64,000 nt of DNA, taken from Sphingomonas sp. AP4-R1. Its GTDB lineage: Bacteria > Pseudomonadota > Alphaproteobacteria > Sphingomonadales > Sphingomonadaceae. The notes below the pieces were generated by a model. It saw nothing but the letters and a program-made list of their open reading frames with translations. It did not search any database and was not told the DNA's origin. Position 1 is the first letter of the stretch, and every line of letters begins with the position of its first letter. Below are positions 20,901 to 28,595 of the stretch, one piece after another. Made by a program: the position numbers and the translations under genes. The stretch is taken from assembly GCF_013113735.1 (NCBI RefSeq), contig NZ_CP053346.1, positions 4,292,001-4,356,000 on the forward strand. Direction: 5' to 3'.

Positions 20901-23284
20901 CCGGCGGCGCGCTCGGCCTTTCCTCCTTCTCCACTGGCACGGACATCACCCTGTCGGCGGCGAGCCTGCCGACCTTCACCAATCTCTCGGGCCGCAACAT
21001 CAGCCTGACCGTCACCGGGGGCGATCTCACCGGCGGCACGCTGATCGCCAGCGGCACGACCAGCCTGTCCGCCTCGGGCATCCTGTCGATCACCGATCTG
21101 CGCTCGACGGGCGCGGCGACGTTGAGCGGCGGCACCGTCAATGTCGGCTCCACCGGCACGCTGACCGTCACCCGCGCGACGGCAGGCGACGGCGGCCTGC
21201 GCCTGCGCGCGGCGGGCACGCTCTCGGTCGCCAACGCCGCCAGTTCGGCTGGCGTGGACCTCGCCAGCACGGGCGGCGATCTCACGCTCGGCACGATCAC
21301 GATGACGGGCACGCCCGCCGGCATCACCGGGCAGGCGGTGGCGGGCACCTCGCCCCTCACCCTCGCCTCGACCGGCACGACCACGCTGAATGGCGACATC
21401 ACCGGCGCCGGCGCGGCCACGATCAGCGGCGCGGGCCTGATCCTGAACGGGCTGATCGACGCGAGCGCGATCTCGCTCGCCTCGCAGACGATCGCGGTGG
21501 GCCCGGCGGCGTTGATCGGCACGCTCGCGCGCACCGGCACGGTGGCGTTCGTCAACACCGGCACCGGGCGCAGCTTCATCGGCGGCACGGGCAATGCCAA
21601 CGGCTATTCGCTCGACGCGGGCGCGCTCTCGCGCATCCAGGCCAGTTCGGTGACGATCGCGCTGCCGCGCGCCGCGACCAGTTCCACCGCGACGCCGGAT
21701 GTCGTGATCGGCGGCTTCACGCTCTACGGCACGGGCGCCGCAGCCCCCGCCGGATCGCGCCAGAATCTGGGCACGGGCCTGCTCACCATCTCCACGCCGG
21801 GACAGGTGCAGGTGACGGGCCCGGTCCTCCTCGCCAATCTGCCGGGCACCACCACGGGCGGCCTCGCCATCCGCGCGCTGGGCATCGACGTGGTGACGCC
21901 GGGCGGATCGATCATCCAGACCAATGCGGCGGGCGCGCCCGCTGGCACGCTGGATCTGGATGCGCGCGTCGTGCGCGTCGGCAGCGCGGCCGCGCTCGCC
22001 AACGTCGGCACGCTGGATACCGCCACCGCGCGCGAGGCGCGGCTGGCGCAGAATGACGGCAATCTGAGCGAGACGGGCTGGCTGAGCGCCAACACGATCC
22101 GCTTCGCTTATCCCAGCGGCATTTCGGGCGGAAGCGGCATCGCCGCCATCTATGTGCAGAATAGCGGCGGGGCGGCCGCCTCGGCCCGGCGCGGCGTCAC
22201 CACCGGAACCGGCGGGATCGTCATCGCCGATTTCCCGACAGGCGATCAGCCCGAAGTGTTCATCAACGGGCGCGGGCGCGACGCGACCGGCACCTTCGTG
22301 ACCGGATCGGCCTTCCTCGCCAGCATCTCGCAGACGGGCGCGGGAGCGGGCGCGACCGACGTGCTCGTCAACGGCTGCGTCCTCTCCAGCGGCGCCTGCT
22401 CGGGTCAGAGCGTGGCCAGCACGCTGATCAGCCAGCTGGTGCCGCCGCAGGATCTGGTCGGCGTGATCTCCAGTGGCAGCGACGGCGACGACGACGAGGA
22501 TTCGAACAAGCCGGGCGATCCGGTACCGAGCAAGGATCCCCAGTCGCTCATCCAGATGGCACCGCCCAACCCCGAAGCGGACACTCAGAACAGCGACGAT
22601 CCCGTCATCGGCGCGGGCAATGACAGCCTGTGGAATGGCGGCGGCGGGCCCGGCGGCGATGCCGGCGGCGCCTCGCCCTTCGACACCACGATCGGCGTGG
22701 GCAACGATGCGGGATCGCCCAACAGCGACGCGACCAACGCCAACGATCGCCCCGGCGCGGGCGGCAGCAATGGGGGTACGGGCGGGCCGCAGCAGCCGGG
22801 CGAGCGCGCGCCGGGCGTGAACCCCTCCACCGAAGGCGGGCTCGGCATCGGCAATGATGCGGGGGCCGGCGGCGAACAGCGATCGGGTGCGGCGGGTGCC
22901 AATGCCGGTGCGGGCGTGGGCATCACGACGCCCGGCACCTCGCCCACGCCCGGCGCCTTGCAGAATGGCGGCGGCGCGATCGGCGTGGGCGGCGATGCCG
23001 GCGGCGGCGCGGGCAATGCCAATGGCGGCAGCACGCTGCCGGGCGCCACGCAGGGCTCGACTGGCGGCACCACCAATGGGGCCACCAACAATAATGGCCG
23101 CCCGAACGGTGGCGCACCCGGCCAGACCACGCCCGGAGGCGAGGCGACCAGCACGGGCGGCGATGCGAGCGGCAACGGTTCGGGCACGGCGGGCGCGCCC
23201 GGCACCCCCGGCTCGGCGGCCACCACCACGCCGGGCACGACCAACAATAACAACCGCCAGACGGAGCAGACCACGCCGCGCTAA
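14963..23284 (+). CDS. Giant two-partner secretion exoprotein (TpsA, filamentous haemagglutinin-like)
   Basis: A 2773-residue exoprotein. It has an extended basic signal region (KRRRRLELYATASIAGLSVVM ... VRAQA), then the TPS domain (about residues 45-300) in which the usual NPNGI box is replaced by YSPGGMIVG. Most of the rest is Ala/Gly/Ser/Thr-rich beta-helix sequence. A unit built on GRNVSL-x10-14-G-x-L-x-ATGTT recurs at residues 1347, 1553, 1803 and 2010. The only cysteines seen form two close pairs (896/902 and 2472/2479). The last 280 residues are an acidic then Gly/Asn/Thr/Pro-rich tail with IGVGNDAG-like repeats. It should be secreted by the adjacent TpsB and lie on or outside the cell. 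Adhesin or matrix role is inferred. Confidence 0.9.
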   Translation: MRHSDPKQRMMSPATAKRRRRLELYATASIAGLSVVMAPQPVRAQAINASGVSRFNTNDGVNSATVINSGTSTLIQVNSSKAIIDWTPNSDQFVLPGRTATFYNTNSGGYTVLNVIASGTTPMRFDGTVESRIGSTTGAIGGNVWFYSPGGMIVGSTASFNVGSLLLTTLNPVYGTNPGDTFFDFNDGTNGARITLQTDPAIFGAGNNNTSQISIAGNAAILAQSYVGIVAPRIVQTGGSIQAGGAIGFIAGEQVNLDIASNGGLFGISIPVGTSFTGTTTTDAAIVKSGGNVGTDATGVGAASTASNGRKIYMIAVPKNDAVTMLLTGGEIGYGASSATATTDGIVLLASENAGTSFDGSGDPNPLLLPTNANTTGAIKIGGQTATGTIGFSSSLTAISSNVIAEADAANLRFDGDTTLLGGLASSLTVASGVAATANRDLTIRSVGVDVNGSTIGGIASVTVDAGGTLRIDAGRTLTIDAGSLGVDNFDSGTNSGLGGSVTGGDASLMVSGGTLEGLNTGDVGGSVDLRADGVGGQGVFGGGDGTGGSVTVAMNGGSAHVTELQMSVYGAGGQGPANGNGGTATLTATGGALTVDGNLSIDTYGLNASGNRDGNGGGVTISTAGGGPIIVGGNFGSISNGLTSITGSGTTTPAIQAGRIGIQYSSLSASNAFLDATASNDSSGTIDIAGVGDLPGLRLRAVNGISLSSASGITISDASVTVDAQDDGEGNLDTNLAYVLANAGSYEGPLSGTSSPDATIAINGPIRANGQIRINASGSIDIAATGSIVTDNTLQIGAGGDLRIAALAVLNAGANRINQTDTGIDISVGGDSNSTDPVHSLISAGTINANDAPLSIYADAFQTQNGSMTGGAVTLGLTGNGTIGDDDGGQLLTTCSAGSMCLGGVSASSLFFIDRSNLQPQTVWLAGNMTVPTLDIHATNGILLGQNGGRDITVAGLATLDAGTGSILATPGASGTIAAASMQLIGTDLVAQLHTFRTTSGDLTIDVTRDVQAAAFDVFGQLGHTGQQGFQADLLLDGSFFAGTSLSVGTGNVLIAAQGITIGRLEMADGSTLDLEAQSGPLQLLDASTSRLGTIASAQLRGFSVSVGALTTTGDVTLNAAASDLTVDDLVAGGIISATGNVVSLRSSGAMTVSSLSAGEGGAELISAGDLSISTASVGSAASYASTGGNVSIGQGFANSATTISAAGGVTIGTLSAGSLDITALGGGIAADRLYSGGGTNLAATGLIDLPVFLSAGTIRAVGGGVRIITDPMGDTAAQSLSFSELGSIGGDVIVSSLENIAITGGSVIGAATITTSAQLGLSDFTATGDLALSSITANSVSNIAGRNVSIINNNGITGQGLVASGTTTLTGGPGTISISGLESAGGITVDSRNIILSSQGDMAVTRATANGSLQLTAGGTLTIATASSEQDSIYTSVNGRITAQSLSSGGPVSFGAPGAVTVTNLTTSSNVSMDVGSAQIGSTGSLTFANAIGRTGGINLSAQGALTVGPGRGAGDSSFTAGGPLSVTSFTTTGDLALQGTTIDAFTSLSGRNVSLTAITGNLAGQTLGATGTTTISAPGEIRVGALTSAGAVTATGGSVVLTSPGALTFANVSGSDPNGQVTLTANGGSLTINAMTAPGFVTLASSGALTLPSFAAGLGVDLRGASILSTGAISGSSVIAAASNGDLAIQSLTSAGLTSLVATGTLSIASLTSAGTVQADGGSIAIGSPGSLIFDGLIGRSATGSVTITTAQALTVNGGIAQGSATLNAGTVLTAPTITALSGDLTLTGNTISAFTAIAGRNVSLAAASGSISGQALNATGTVSLTAPVNVSVAALGAVGPVSATARGIALTAPNAMTVANATAGAGGMTLSAANLLTVNNASSAADLVLTSANGGITIGTAQAATGVTLTAPGAIAVTGDLNAPTASVRGGSVAINATRDLVFSSLVSSNGDAVVRTSGALAVNGGSSSGATNFSAGGALGLSSFSTGTDITLSAASLPTFTNLSGRNISLTVTGGDLTGGTLIASGTTSLSASGILSITDLRSTGAATLSGGTVNVGSTGTLTVTRATAGDGGLRLRAAGTLSVANAASSAGVDLASTGGDLTLGTITMTGTPAGITGQAVAGTSPLTLASTGTTTLNGDITGAGAATISGAGLILNGLIDASAISLASQTIAVGPAALIGTLARTGTVAFVNTGTGRSFIGGTGNANGYSLDAGALSRIQASSVTIALPRAATSSTATPDVVIGGFTLYGTGAAAPAGSRQNLGTGLLTISTPGQVQVTGPVLLANLPGTTTGGLAIRALGIDVVTPGGSIIQTNAAGAPAGTLDLDARVVRVGSAAALANVGTLDTATAREARLAQNDGNLSETGWLSANTIRFAYPSGISGGSGIAAIYVQNSGGAAASARRGVTTGTGGIVIADFPTGDQPEVFINGRGRDATGTFVTGSAFLASISQTGAGAGATDVLVNGCVLSSGACSGQSVASTLISQLVPPQDLVGVISSGSDGDDDEDSNKPGDPVPSKDPQSLIQMAPPNPEADTQNSDDPVIGAGNDSLWNGGGGPGGDAGGASPFDTTIGVGNDAGSPNSDATNANDRPGAGGSNGGTGGPQQPGERAPGVNPSTEGGLGIGNDAGAGGEQRSGAAGANAGAGVGITTPGTSPTPGALQNGGGAIGVGGDAGGGAGNANGGSTLPGATQGSTGGTTNGATNNNGRPNGGAPGQTTPGGEATSTGGDASGNGSGTAGAPGTPGSAATTTPGTTNNNNRQTEQTTPR
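18988..21070 (+). repeat. Internal repeat array in TpsA
   Basis: Four units encode (A/S)GRN(V/I)SL followed by a short turn, G-(Q/G)-x-L-x-A-(T/S)-GT-(T/V) and a strand. The GRN codons begin at 19001, 19619, 20369 and 20990, spacings of 206, 250 and 207 residues. This is consistent with duplication of a 200-250-residue stalk module in a beta-helix. Confidence 0.7.
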
Positions 23285-23314
23285 GGGGGCAGGCGATCGA
23301 ACTTGCTGTTTCAT

Positions 23315-23429
23315 TCTCCCCCGCCAGGGGGACGAGTCAGGCTTCAGCCTGACGGAGGGGGAGGACGGGGGGTCGGTCGCTAACCTCCCCCTCCGTCGCC
23401 TTCGGCGCCACAGTGTCGGGGGAGGATGA
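23315..23429. repeat. Intergenic palindromic repeat, 'CTCCCCCTCCGTC' family
   Basis: A compound hairpin with arms ctcccccgccagggggacga and cagtgtcgggggagg, and nested arms around cttcagcctgacggagggggagg and cctccccctccgtcgcc. It lies just downstream of tpsA and before the SulP leader. It could end the long CHAT/TPS transcript. Only this member of the family is seen in the window. Confidence 0.65.
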
Positions 23430-23469
23430 GAGAGGCTGGCGGATCAGCATCGCAGGAACGGAGCGGCTT

Positions 23470-23677
23470 CCCGCCTTAGGTGCCATGCTCGCTCCGTCCC
23501 TTGGAAAGGGACGACAAGGTTGCCCTTTCCGTCCCTCCCCGTCTAAAGTCCCCTCAACCGCAAGGACCCGGTGCAAATCCGGGTGGCTATCCCGGCCGCC
23601 GATCCGCCGGGCAATCTTCGCATGATCCGTTTCCGAAGCGCCCTCACCCGCGGACGGCGGCGGCATGCGTTGCGTGC
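23470..23677 (+). promoter_or_regulatory. Candidate structured 5' leader (riboswitch-like) of the SulP gene
   Basis: About 200 bases without a gene separate the repeat from the SulP start. They contain a 7-bp hairpin gtccctt-gga-aagggac (from 23496), a 5-bp stem cccgg-tgcaaat-ccggg (about 23568) followed directly by ggctatcccggccgcc, and further cccgg/ccggg pairing. The string cccggtgcaaatccggg followed by GGCTATCCC resembles the P3/L3 core of cobalamin riboswitches, though the rest of that fold is not seen; a sul1-type leader, described ahead of sulfate transporters in alphaproteobacteria, is an alternative I recall but cannot align. Confidence 0.35.
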
Positions 23678-25183
23678 ATGACAGTCCCTATGACCCCAAC
23701 ATTGTCCCGTTTCCGAACCCAGTGGTTCGCCGACGCCGCCGAGGCGCGTCGCGACATCCTCGCCGGCATCGTCGTCGCGCTCGCGCTCATTCCCGAGGCG
23801 ATCGGCTTCTCCGTGATCGCGGGCGTCGATCCGCGCGTCGGCCTCTACGCCTCGGTCGCGATCGCGATCATCATCTCCCTGCTCGGCGGCAGGCCGGCGA
23901 TGATCTCGGCCGCCACCGCCGCCGTCGCCGTTGTGGTAACGCCCCTCGTGCGCGATCATGGCGTGCCCTATCTCTTCGCCGCCACGATCCTGATGGGGCT
24001 GATCCAGATCGGGGCCGGGCTGCTGCGGCTGGATCTGCTGATGCAGTTCGTCTCGCGCTCCGTGATCACCGGCTTCGTCAACGCGCTGGCGATCCTGATC
24101 TTCATGGCGCAGTGGCCGCAACTGATCGGCGTCAGCTGGCACACCTATGCTATGATCGCGGCCGGCCTCGCGATCATCTATCTTCTGCCGCGCCTCACCA
24201 AAGCGGTGCCCTCGCCACTGGTGGCGATCCTCGTGCTGGCGGTGGCGAGCATCGCGCTGGGCCTCCCCGTCCGCACCGTGAGCGACATGGGCAAGCTTCC
24301 GCAGGGCCTGCCGGGCTTCGCCTGGCCAAACGTGCCGCTCACGCTCGATACGCTCCGCATCATCCTGCCTTATTCGCTGACGATGGCGGCGGTCGGCCTG
24401 CTGGAATCGATGATGACCGCGCAGATCGTCGACGACATGACCGATACGGAGAGCGACAAGCGCCGCGAATGCATGGGCCAGGGCAGCGCGAACATCGTCG
24501 CGGCCCTGATCGGCGGCATGGGCGGCTGCGCGATGATCGGCCAGTCGGTGATCAACGTCACGTCGGGCGGGCGCAAGCGCCTCTCCACCTTCGTCGCGGG
24601 CGCCTTCCTGATGTTCCTGCTCGCGGTGCTGGGGCCGATCGTGGGCCGCATCCCGATGCCCGCTCTGGTGGCGGTGATGATCATGGTGTCGATCGGCACG
24701 TTCAGCTGGAATTCGATCACGAACCTGCGCCGCCATCCGCCCACCTCCTCGGTGGTGATGTTGGTGACGGTCGCGGTGGTGGTGGCCACGCACGATCTGG
24801 CGCGCGGAGTGCTGTGCGGCGTGCTGCTCTCCGGCATCTTCTTCGCGGGCAAGGTGCGCCGTATGTTCACGGTGGAGCGCACCGAAGGGGCGGACGATGC
24901 GTCCAGCCTGTATCGCGTCAGCGGGGAGATCTTCTTCGCCTCGGTCGATCGCTTCACCCGCGCCTTCTCGCCCGAGCAGGGCCGCCCGGTCACGATCGAC
25001 GTCTCCGCCGCGCACTTCTGGGATATTTCGGGCGTCGGCGCGCTCGACAAGATCGTCGCCCGGCTGCGGCGCGACGGATCGGAGGTCAGTGTGATCGGCT
25101 ACAACGCGGCCAGCGCCGATCTGGTCGATCGCTTCGCGCTGCATGACAAGACCGGCTTCGAGCTGGGCGCCGTGCCGCACTGA
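23678..25183 (+). CDS. SulP-family anion transporter with STAS domain
   Basis: A 501-residue inner-membrane transporter. The N-terminal part has the SulP signature ([34 protein letters not shown]), about 12 membrane segments, and [17 protein letters not shown] typical of YchM/DauA relatives. A STAS domain closes the protein (about residues 410-500; [22 protein letters not shown]). Likely substrates are sulfate, bicarbonate or dicarboxylates; this cannot be decided from sequence. ATG codons at 23678 and 23690 are both possible, neither with a strong Shine-Dalgarno. The unusual leader upstream suggests control by RNA structure. It converges with the GGDEF gene across a hairpin. Confidence 0.9.
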   Translation: MTVPMTPTLSRFRTQWFADAAEARRDILAGIVVALALIPEAIGFSVIAGVDPRVGLYASVAIAIIISLLGGRPAMISAATAAVAVVVTPLVRDHGVPYLFAATILMGLIQIGAGLLRLDLLMQFVSRSVITGFVNALAILIFMAQWPQLIGVSWHTYAMIAAGLAIIYLLPRLTKAVPSPLVAILVLAVASIALGLPVRTVSDMGKLPQGLPGFAWPNVPLTLDTLRIILPYSLTMAAVGLLESMMTAQIVDDMTDTESDKRRECMGQGSANIVAALIGGMGGCAMIGQSVINVTSGGRKRLSTFVAGAFLMFLLAVLGPIVGRIPMPALVAVMIMVSIGTFSWNSITNLRRHPPTSSVVMLVTVAVVVATHDLARGVLCGVLLSGIFFAGKVRRMFTVERTEGADDASSLYRVSGEIFFASVDRFTRAFSPEQGRPVTIDVSAAHFWDISGVGALDKIVARLRRDGSEVSVIGYNAASADLVDRFALHDKTGFELGAVPH

Positions 25184-25200
25184 ATCGGGTTGGATGGCCT

Positions 25201-25230
25201 ACCGTGCTTCTGCGAACGCAGGAGCACGGT
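25201..25230. terminator. Bidirectional hairpin between SulP and GGDEF genes ('CTCCTGCG' repeat)
   Basis: An almost perfect 14-bp stem, accgtgcttctgcg facing cgcaggagcacggt, with a two-base loop, followed by ttcgcttt. It lies 17 bases after the SulP stop and before the end of the convergent GGDEF gene, the place for a shared terminator. It is one member of the ctcctgcg repeat family. Confidence 0.6.
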
Positions 25231-25255
25231 TCGCTTTAAAGCGGCCCCGCTCCGC

Positions 25256-26455
25256 TCAGGCGTGGGCGCAGCGGCGCTCCCGTACGGGGGCTTCTTCCTG
25301 AGGCGCCATGTCCGCATCGCGGATGAACATCTGGTCGCGCCCGCGCCGCTTCGCCTCGTAAGCGGCGGCATCGGCCTCGCCCAGCAACGCGGCGAGCGTC
25401 GCGCCGGGACGAACCATGGCCGAGCCGATCGTCACCGTCGTCGCGATCACGCGGTCGCCGGCGGGGCGATGGCCGGTGCGAAAGCGGGCGCACAAGGTCG
25501 CGCCGATGCGCGACAGGCTATCGGGGTCCATCTGCGGCAGCAGCGCCACGAATTCGTCGCCGCCGTAGCGGCCGACCAGCGATCCCGCCGGCAGCGTCAC
25601 GCGCAAAAGGCTCGCGAAAGTCAGCAGGATCTCGTCGCCCGCCGCATGGCCGCACGTGTCGTTCACCCGCTTGAAGTGATCGAGGTCGCACAGCATCAGT
25701 GCGCCGGGCATGGCAGCGGCCCCGTTCCCGCGCAGCATCGCCTCCGCGCGCGCATCGAAGGCGCGGCGATTGAGCAGGCCGGTCAACGGATCGCTGTCCG
25801 CCAGCGAAAGGAGGTGCGCCTCACGCCGACGCCGCGCCGATGCGGCCATCACCAGCAGCAGCAAGGTGGCGACGGGGATACCCTCGACCAGCGACAGCTG
25901 GATCACGATCCCCTTGAGCGAGACGATGTCGACGAAACCGCCCGGCACCCAGACGAGGACCGCCTTCACCAGATAGAAAAGCCCGTGGAGGCCGAAAATC
26001 GCCGCCAGACGGCGCGAGGTCCAGTCGCTCTTGTCCGTATGCCGCCACAGCATGCGCGCCGTGGCCAGTGCCAGAACCGCCACCAGAGCGGCGTTGACCA
26101 CCGCGAAGGCCAGCGTCTGGCTGTCGTCGGCGGGCCACGCCGCGAGCGGGAGCCACGCCGCCAGCGCCAGCCAGGCGCGCCACGGCATGGAGCGGCGCAG
26201 GAATCGCGCGCTGCCCATCAGGAACAGGATATGGGCCGCGATCAGCAGCCCATCGGCCACCCACACACCAAGCTGAAAGGAGATGCCGTTGCGCAGCGGC
26301 GTGAGGCCGCAGCCGGCCGCGATGGTCAGGAAGCCCAGCCCCCAGATCCACTGCGCCCGTTCACGAGTCGCGCGGCTTTCTACCAGCAGCGACAATCCGG
26401 CGATCAGCGCGATCGCCAGCGTGATGAACAAAATCGTTTTTGCGTCGATCCCCAT
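25256..26455 (-). CDS. Membrane diguanylate cyclase (GGDEF)
   Basis: A 399-residue protein with about seven N-terminal membrane segments (residues 8-205) and a C-terminal GGDEF domain (about 215-380). The signature is intact: DPLTGLLNRRAF, CDLDHFKRVNDTCGH and YGGDEF at 298-302, so it should make c-di-GMP from GTP. The RxxD inhibitory site five residues before GGDEF is absent (PAGS there), so product feedback through the I-site is unlikely. The seven-helix part may sense a membrane or extracellular signal. The ATG at 26453-26455 is used; the ribosome site is weak. Confidence 0.9.
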   Translation of the reverse strand: MGIDAKTILFITLAIALIAGLSLLVESRATRERAQWIWGLGFLTIAAGCGLTPLRNGISFQLGVWVADGLLIAAHILFLMGSARFLRRSMPWRAWLALAAWLPLAAWPADDSQTLAFAVVNAALVAVLALATARMLWRHTDKSDWTSRRLAAIFGLHGLFYLVKAVLVWVPGGFVDIVSLKGIVIQLSLVEGIPVATLLLLVMAASARRRREAHLLSLADSDPLTGLLNRRAFDARAEAMLRGNGAAAMPGALMLCDLDHFKRVNDTCGHAAGDEILLTFASLLRVTLPAGSLVGRYGGDEFVALLPQMDPDSLSRIGATLCARFRTGHRPAGDRVIATTVTIGSAMVRPGATLAALLGEADAAAYEAKRRGRDQMFIRDADMAPQEEAPVRERRCAHA

Positions 26456-26786
26456 CGGTCCAACCGCTTTCCACTGGCGACCGTCCTTAAGGCCGCAAGC
26501 TAAACAAATCCCTTAGCGGACGTCCTCAATACGGCGAATTGCTTGAGATCGTTGCGAATGATGGCGAAGCGTGGCGCGATTGCATCGCGTGCCTCCTTCT
26601 GATCACCTGAACCGATCCTCGCGACCAATTCCCCTGCTCCGCTCCTTTGACCCGTTCGTGCTGAGCCTGTCGAAGCACGGGCCTCGAACGTCACGTTTCG
26701 TAACACGTTCTTCGACTGCGCTCAGAACGAACGGAGGACGGGATATCTGAAAGACTTGTCAGCCGGCCTCTCAGGGCCAGCAGATT
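26456..26786. other. Gene-free region with one repeat
   Basis: About 330 bases between the GGDEF and M28 peptidase genes, both on the minus strand. I see no credible coding frame. It holds the palindromic repeat at 26652-26734 and presumably the promoter of the GGDEF gene. Confidence 0.6.
26652..26734. repeat. Intergenic palindrome, 'TTCGTGCTGAGC' family
   Basis: Arms ccgttcgtgctgagcctgtc and gcgctcagaacgaacgg face each other, with inner arms cgaagcacgg and cgttcttcg. Related copies are at 43855 and 62101. It lies downstream of the M28 peptidase gene's stop. Confidence 0.75.
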
Positions 26787-28100
26787 CTACTTCGCCGTGC
26801 TGCCCGGGGTCGGCCGCAGCGGCGCGCCCGCGAAGGTCGGCAGGCTTTCCTCGCCGCCCGCCGCCAGCGACGAAACCGCGAAGAAATGGTCGTCGATATT
26901 GGTGCGCACCAGATCCACGCTCGTCACGTCGGCGCCCACGTCGCGGCTGTCGGTCCAGGCGAGGCCGTCCGCGCGGCGCCAGCGGATGCGATAGCCCGCC
27001 ACACCCGGCACGGCCGGCCAGGTCACCTTCGTATCGTCGCTCACCGCACCGGAGATGGCGGCGGACGTCGGCGCTGCAGGTGCCGCCGCCAGACGGCGCG
27101 CGACCGCCATGTTCAGCGCCGTCACCTTCGCCAGATAGGGAAAGTCGACATAGTCGATCGTGTCGCCATAGCGCCGGCCATTCTCGGTGCGGATCGTCTG
27201 GTGCTGGCGATCGTAATTTTCGGTCGCCTCGGTGAAGCGCACCGCCGGGATGCCCGCTTCCAGGAACGGCGTCTGATCGCCGCCGCGCTGGAAACGATCG
27301 GGCCGGCGGATCGCCAGCGCCTCCAGCCCGATCGCGGGATCGGCCGCCGCCGTCGCCACCGCCACCTTGGCCAGCGCGCGCGAGGGGCTGTCATCCTCCT
27401 CACCGATCTGCCGCTGCAGCTTGGGATCGCCGAGGAAGCGGATGCCCTCCGAGAAGACGCGCACCTTGTCGTCGACATGCTCGCCGCCGATGCCGTGCGT
27501 GTTGCCGACGATATCGTTGTTCAGCACCGCCGCGACCTTCCAGCCGCGCGCCTTGGCCGTGTCGGCCAGCAATTTGCCACCCCACAGCCCCTGCTCCTCG
27601 CCCGACAGCAACGCATAGACGATCGTGCCCGCGAACTTCTCGCGACTGAGAAGCCGCGCCGATTCCATCACCAGCGCGCTGCCCGAGGCATCGTCATTCG
27701 CGCCGGGCGCGTCGGTGGTGACGTCCATCACGTCGTTCACGCGGCTGTCGATATGGCCCTGGATGATGATGACGCGATCGGGATCGCCCGTGCCCTTCTG
27801 GATCGCGATCACATCCTCGACGCGGACGCCGTTCGGCGCGCGCGGTCCGGTGAAGGTGTCCCCGATCGTCTCCACCGTCAGGCATTTGCCGCATGCCTTC
27901 GAGAAGCCTTCGAACCGCCCCGCCGCCCAGCGCCGCGCGGCGCCAATGCCGCGCTTGGGATCGGTCGTGGTCGAGAGCGTATGGCGCGTGCCGAAACCGA
28001 CGAGACCGGTGATCGTCGCGCGCAACTGCGCCGGATCGGGCGCGGGCGCCGCCGCCACGAGAGGAAAAGAGAGGGCGGCGAGCAGGATGGCTTTCTTCAT
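26787..28100 (-). CDS. Exported M28-family zinc aminopeptidase
   Basis: A 437-residue periplasmic or secreted metallopeptidase. A signal peptide (MKKAILLAALSFPLVAAAPA) is followed by a PA-less M28 catalytic domain. Two-zinc ligands are visible: His116 (GHIDSR), Asp136/137 (GANDDASG), Glu168/169 (SGEEQG, catalytic base plus ligand), Asp196 (NNDIVGN) and a late His in YDRQHQ. The last 90 residues (TSAAISGAVSDDTKVTWPAVPGVAGYRIRWRR) look like a fibronectin type III-like module. The ATG at 28098-28100 begins the signal peptide; a longer frame to 28136 is not supported. It should release N-terminal residues from peptides. Confidence 0.92.
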   Translation of the reverse strand: MKKAILLAALSFPLVAAAPAPDPAQLRATITGLVGFGTRHTLSTTTDPKRGIGAARRWAAGRFEGFSKACGKCLTVETIGDTFTGPRAPNGVRVEDVIAIQKGTGDPDRVIIIQGHIDSRVNDVMDVTTDAPGANDDASGSALVMESARLLSREKFAGTIVYALLSGEEQGLWGGKLLADTAKARGWKVAAVLNNDIVGNTHGIGGEHVDDKVRVFSEGIRFLGDPKLQRQIGEEDDSPSRALAKVAVATAAADPAIGLEALAIRRPDRFQRGGDQTPFLEAGIPAVRFTEATENYDRQHQTIRTENGRRYGDTIDYVDFPYLAKVTALNMAVARRLAAAPAAPTSAAISGAVSDDTKVTWPAVPGVAGYRIRWRRADGLAWTDSRDVGADVTSVDLVRTNIDDHFFAVSSLAAGGEESLPTFAGAPLRPTPGSTAK

Positions 28101-28161
28101 GCGCCGGAACCTGCTGAGCCTGCGGATGCGTTGCAACCGGAATCGCAGAGCAGGCGAAGGA

Positions 28162-28458
28162 ATGACGGATATGAGCGTGGATCAGGGCGATGTCGTCGAT
28201 CATCCCGAGCGGGAGCGCTTCGAATGGGAGGTGGACGGCCACATCGCCTACGCCGCCTACACGCGCGCGGGCGACGTGCTGACGCTCACCCATACGATCG
28301 TGCCCACATCCATCTCTGGGCGCGGCATCGCGACCAGGCTGATCGGCGCGGTGATGCGGCAGGTGCGCGCGCAGGGGCTGAAGATCGAGCCCGAATGCGC
28401 GTTCGTCATCGCTTATTTGCAGAAACATCCCGAGGACGCGGATCTGGTCGCCGGTTAA
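28162..28458 (+). CDS. Small GNAT-like N-acetyltransferase (YjdJ type)
   Basis: A 98-residue protein of the short GNAT family (Acetyltransf_CG). Recognisable are FEWEVDGHIAYAAYTRAGDVLTLTHTIVP, the acetyl-CoA loop SGRGIATRLIGAVM and the C-terminal PECAFVIAYLQKHPEDADLV. The family is known from structures but its acceptors are largely unknown. The ATG at 28162 follows gcgaagga; a second ATG at 28171 is possible. It is divergent from the M28 gene with about 60 bases between. Confidence 0.88.
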   Translation: MTDMSVDQGDVVDHPERERFEWEVDGHIAYAAYTRAGDVLTLTHTIVPTSISGRGIATRLIGAVMRQVRAQGLKIEPECAFVIAYLQKHPEDADLVAG

Positions 28459-28595
28459 CGTTTGATCCGCTGGCGCGGATCCCGGCACCGGTTCAGCGCT
28501 GCTGACCAGACTCCAATACGCGACTTGCCGGGGGCGATCCTCCCCGCTATCAGCCCGCTTCCCCTCGGGAGACCCAGTGCTTTTTTCGAAGCGAT

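Noticed and set aside
17665..22056. 1463-codon plus-strand frame inside tpsA
   Set aside because: A frame-shifted reading of tpsA, His/Arg/Gly-rich without motifs; the true frame carries the beta-helix repeats.
20384..23314. 976-codon open frame on the minus strand
   Set aside because: Antisense to tpsA; its Arg/Ala/Gly-rich composition is what the high-GC complementary strand gives, with no recognisable motif.
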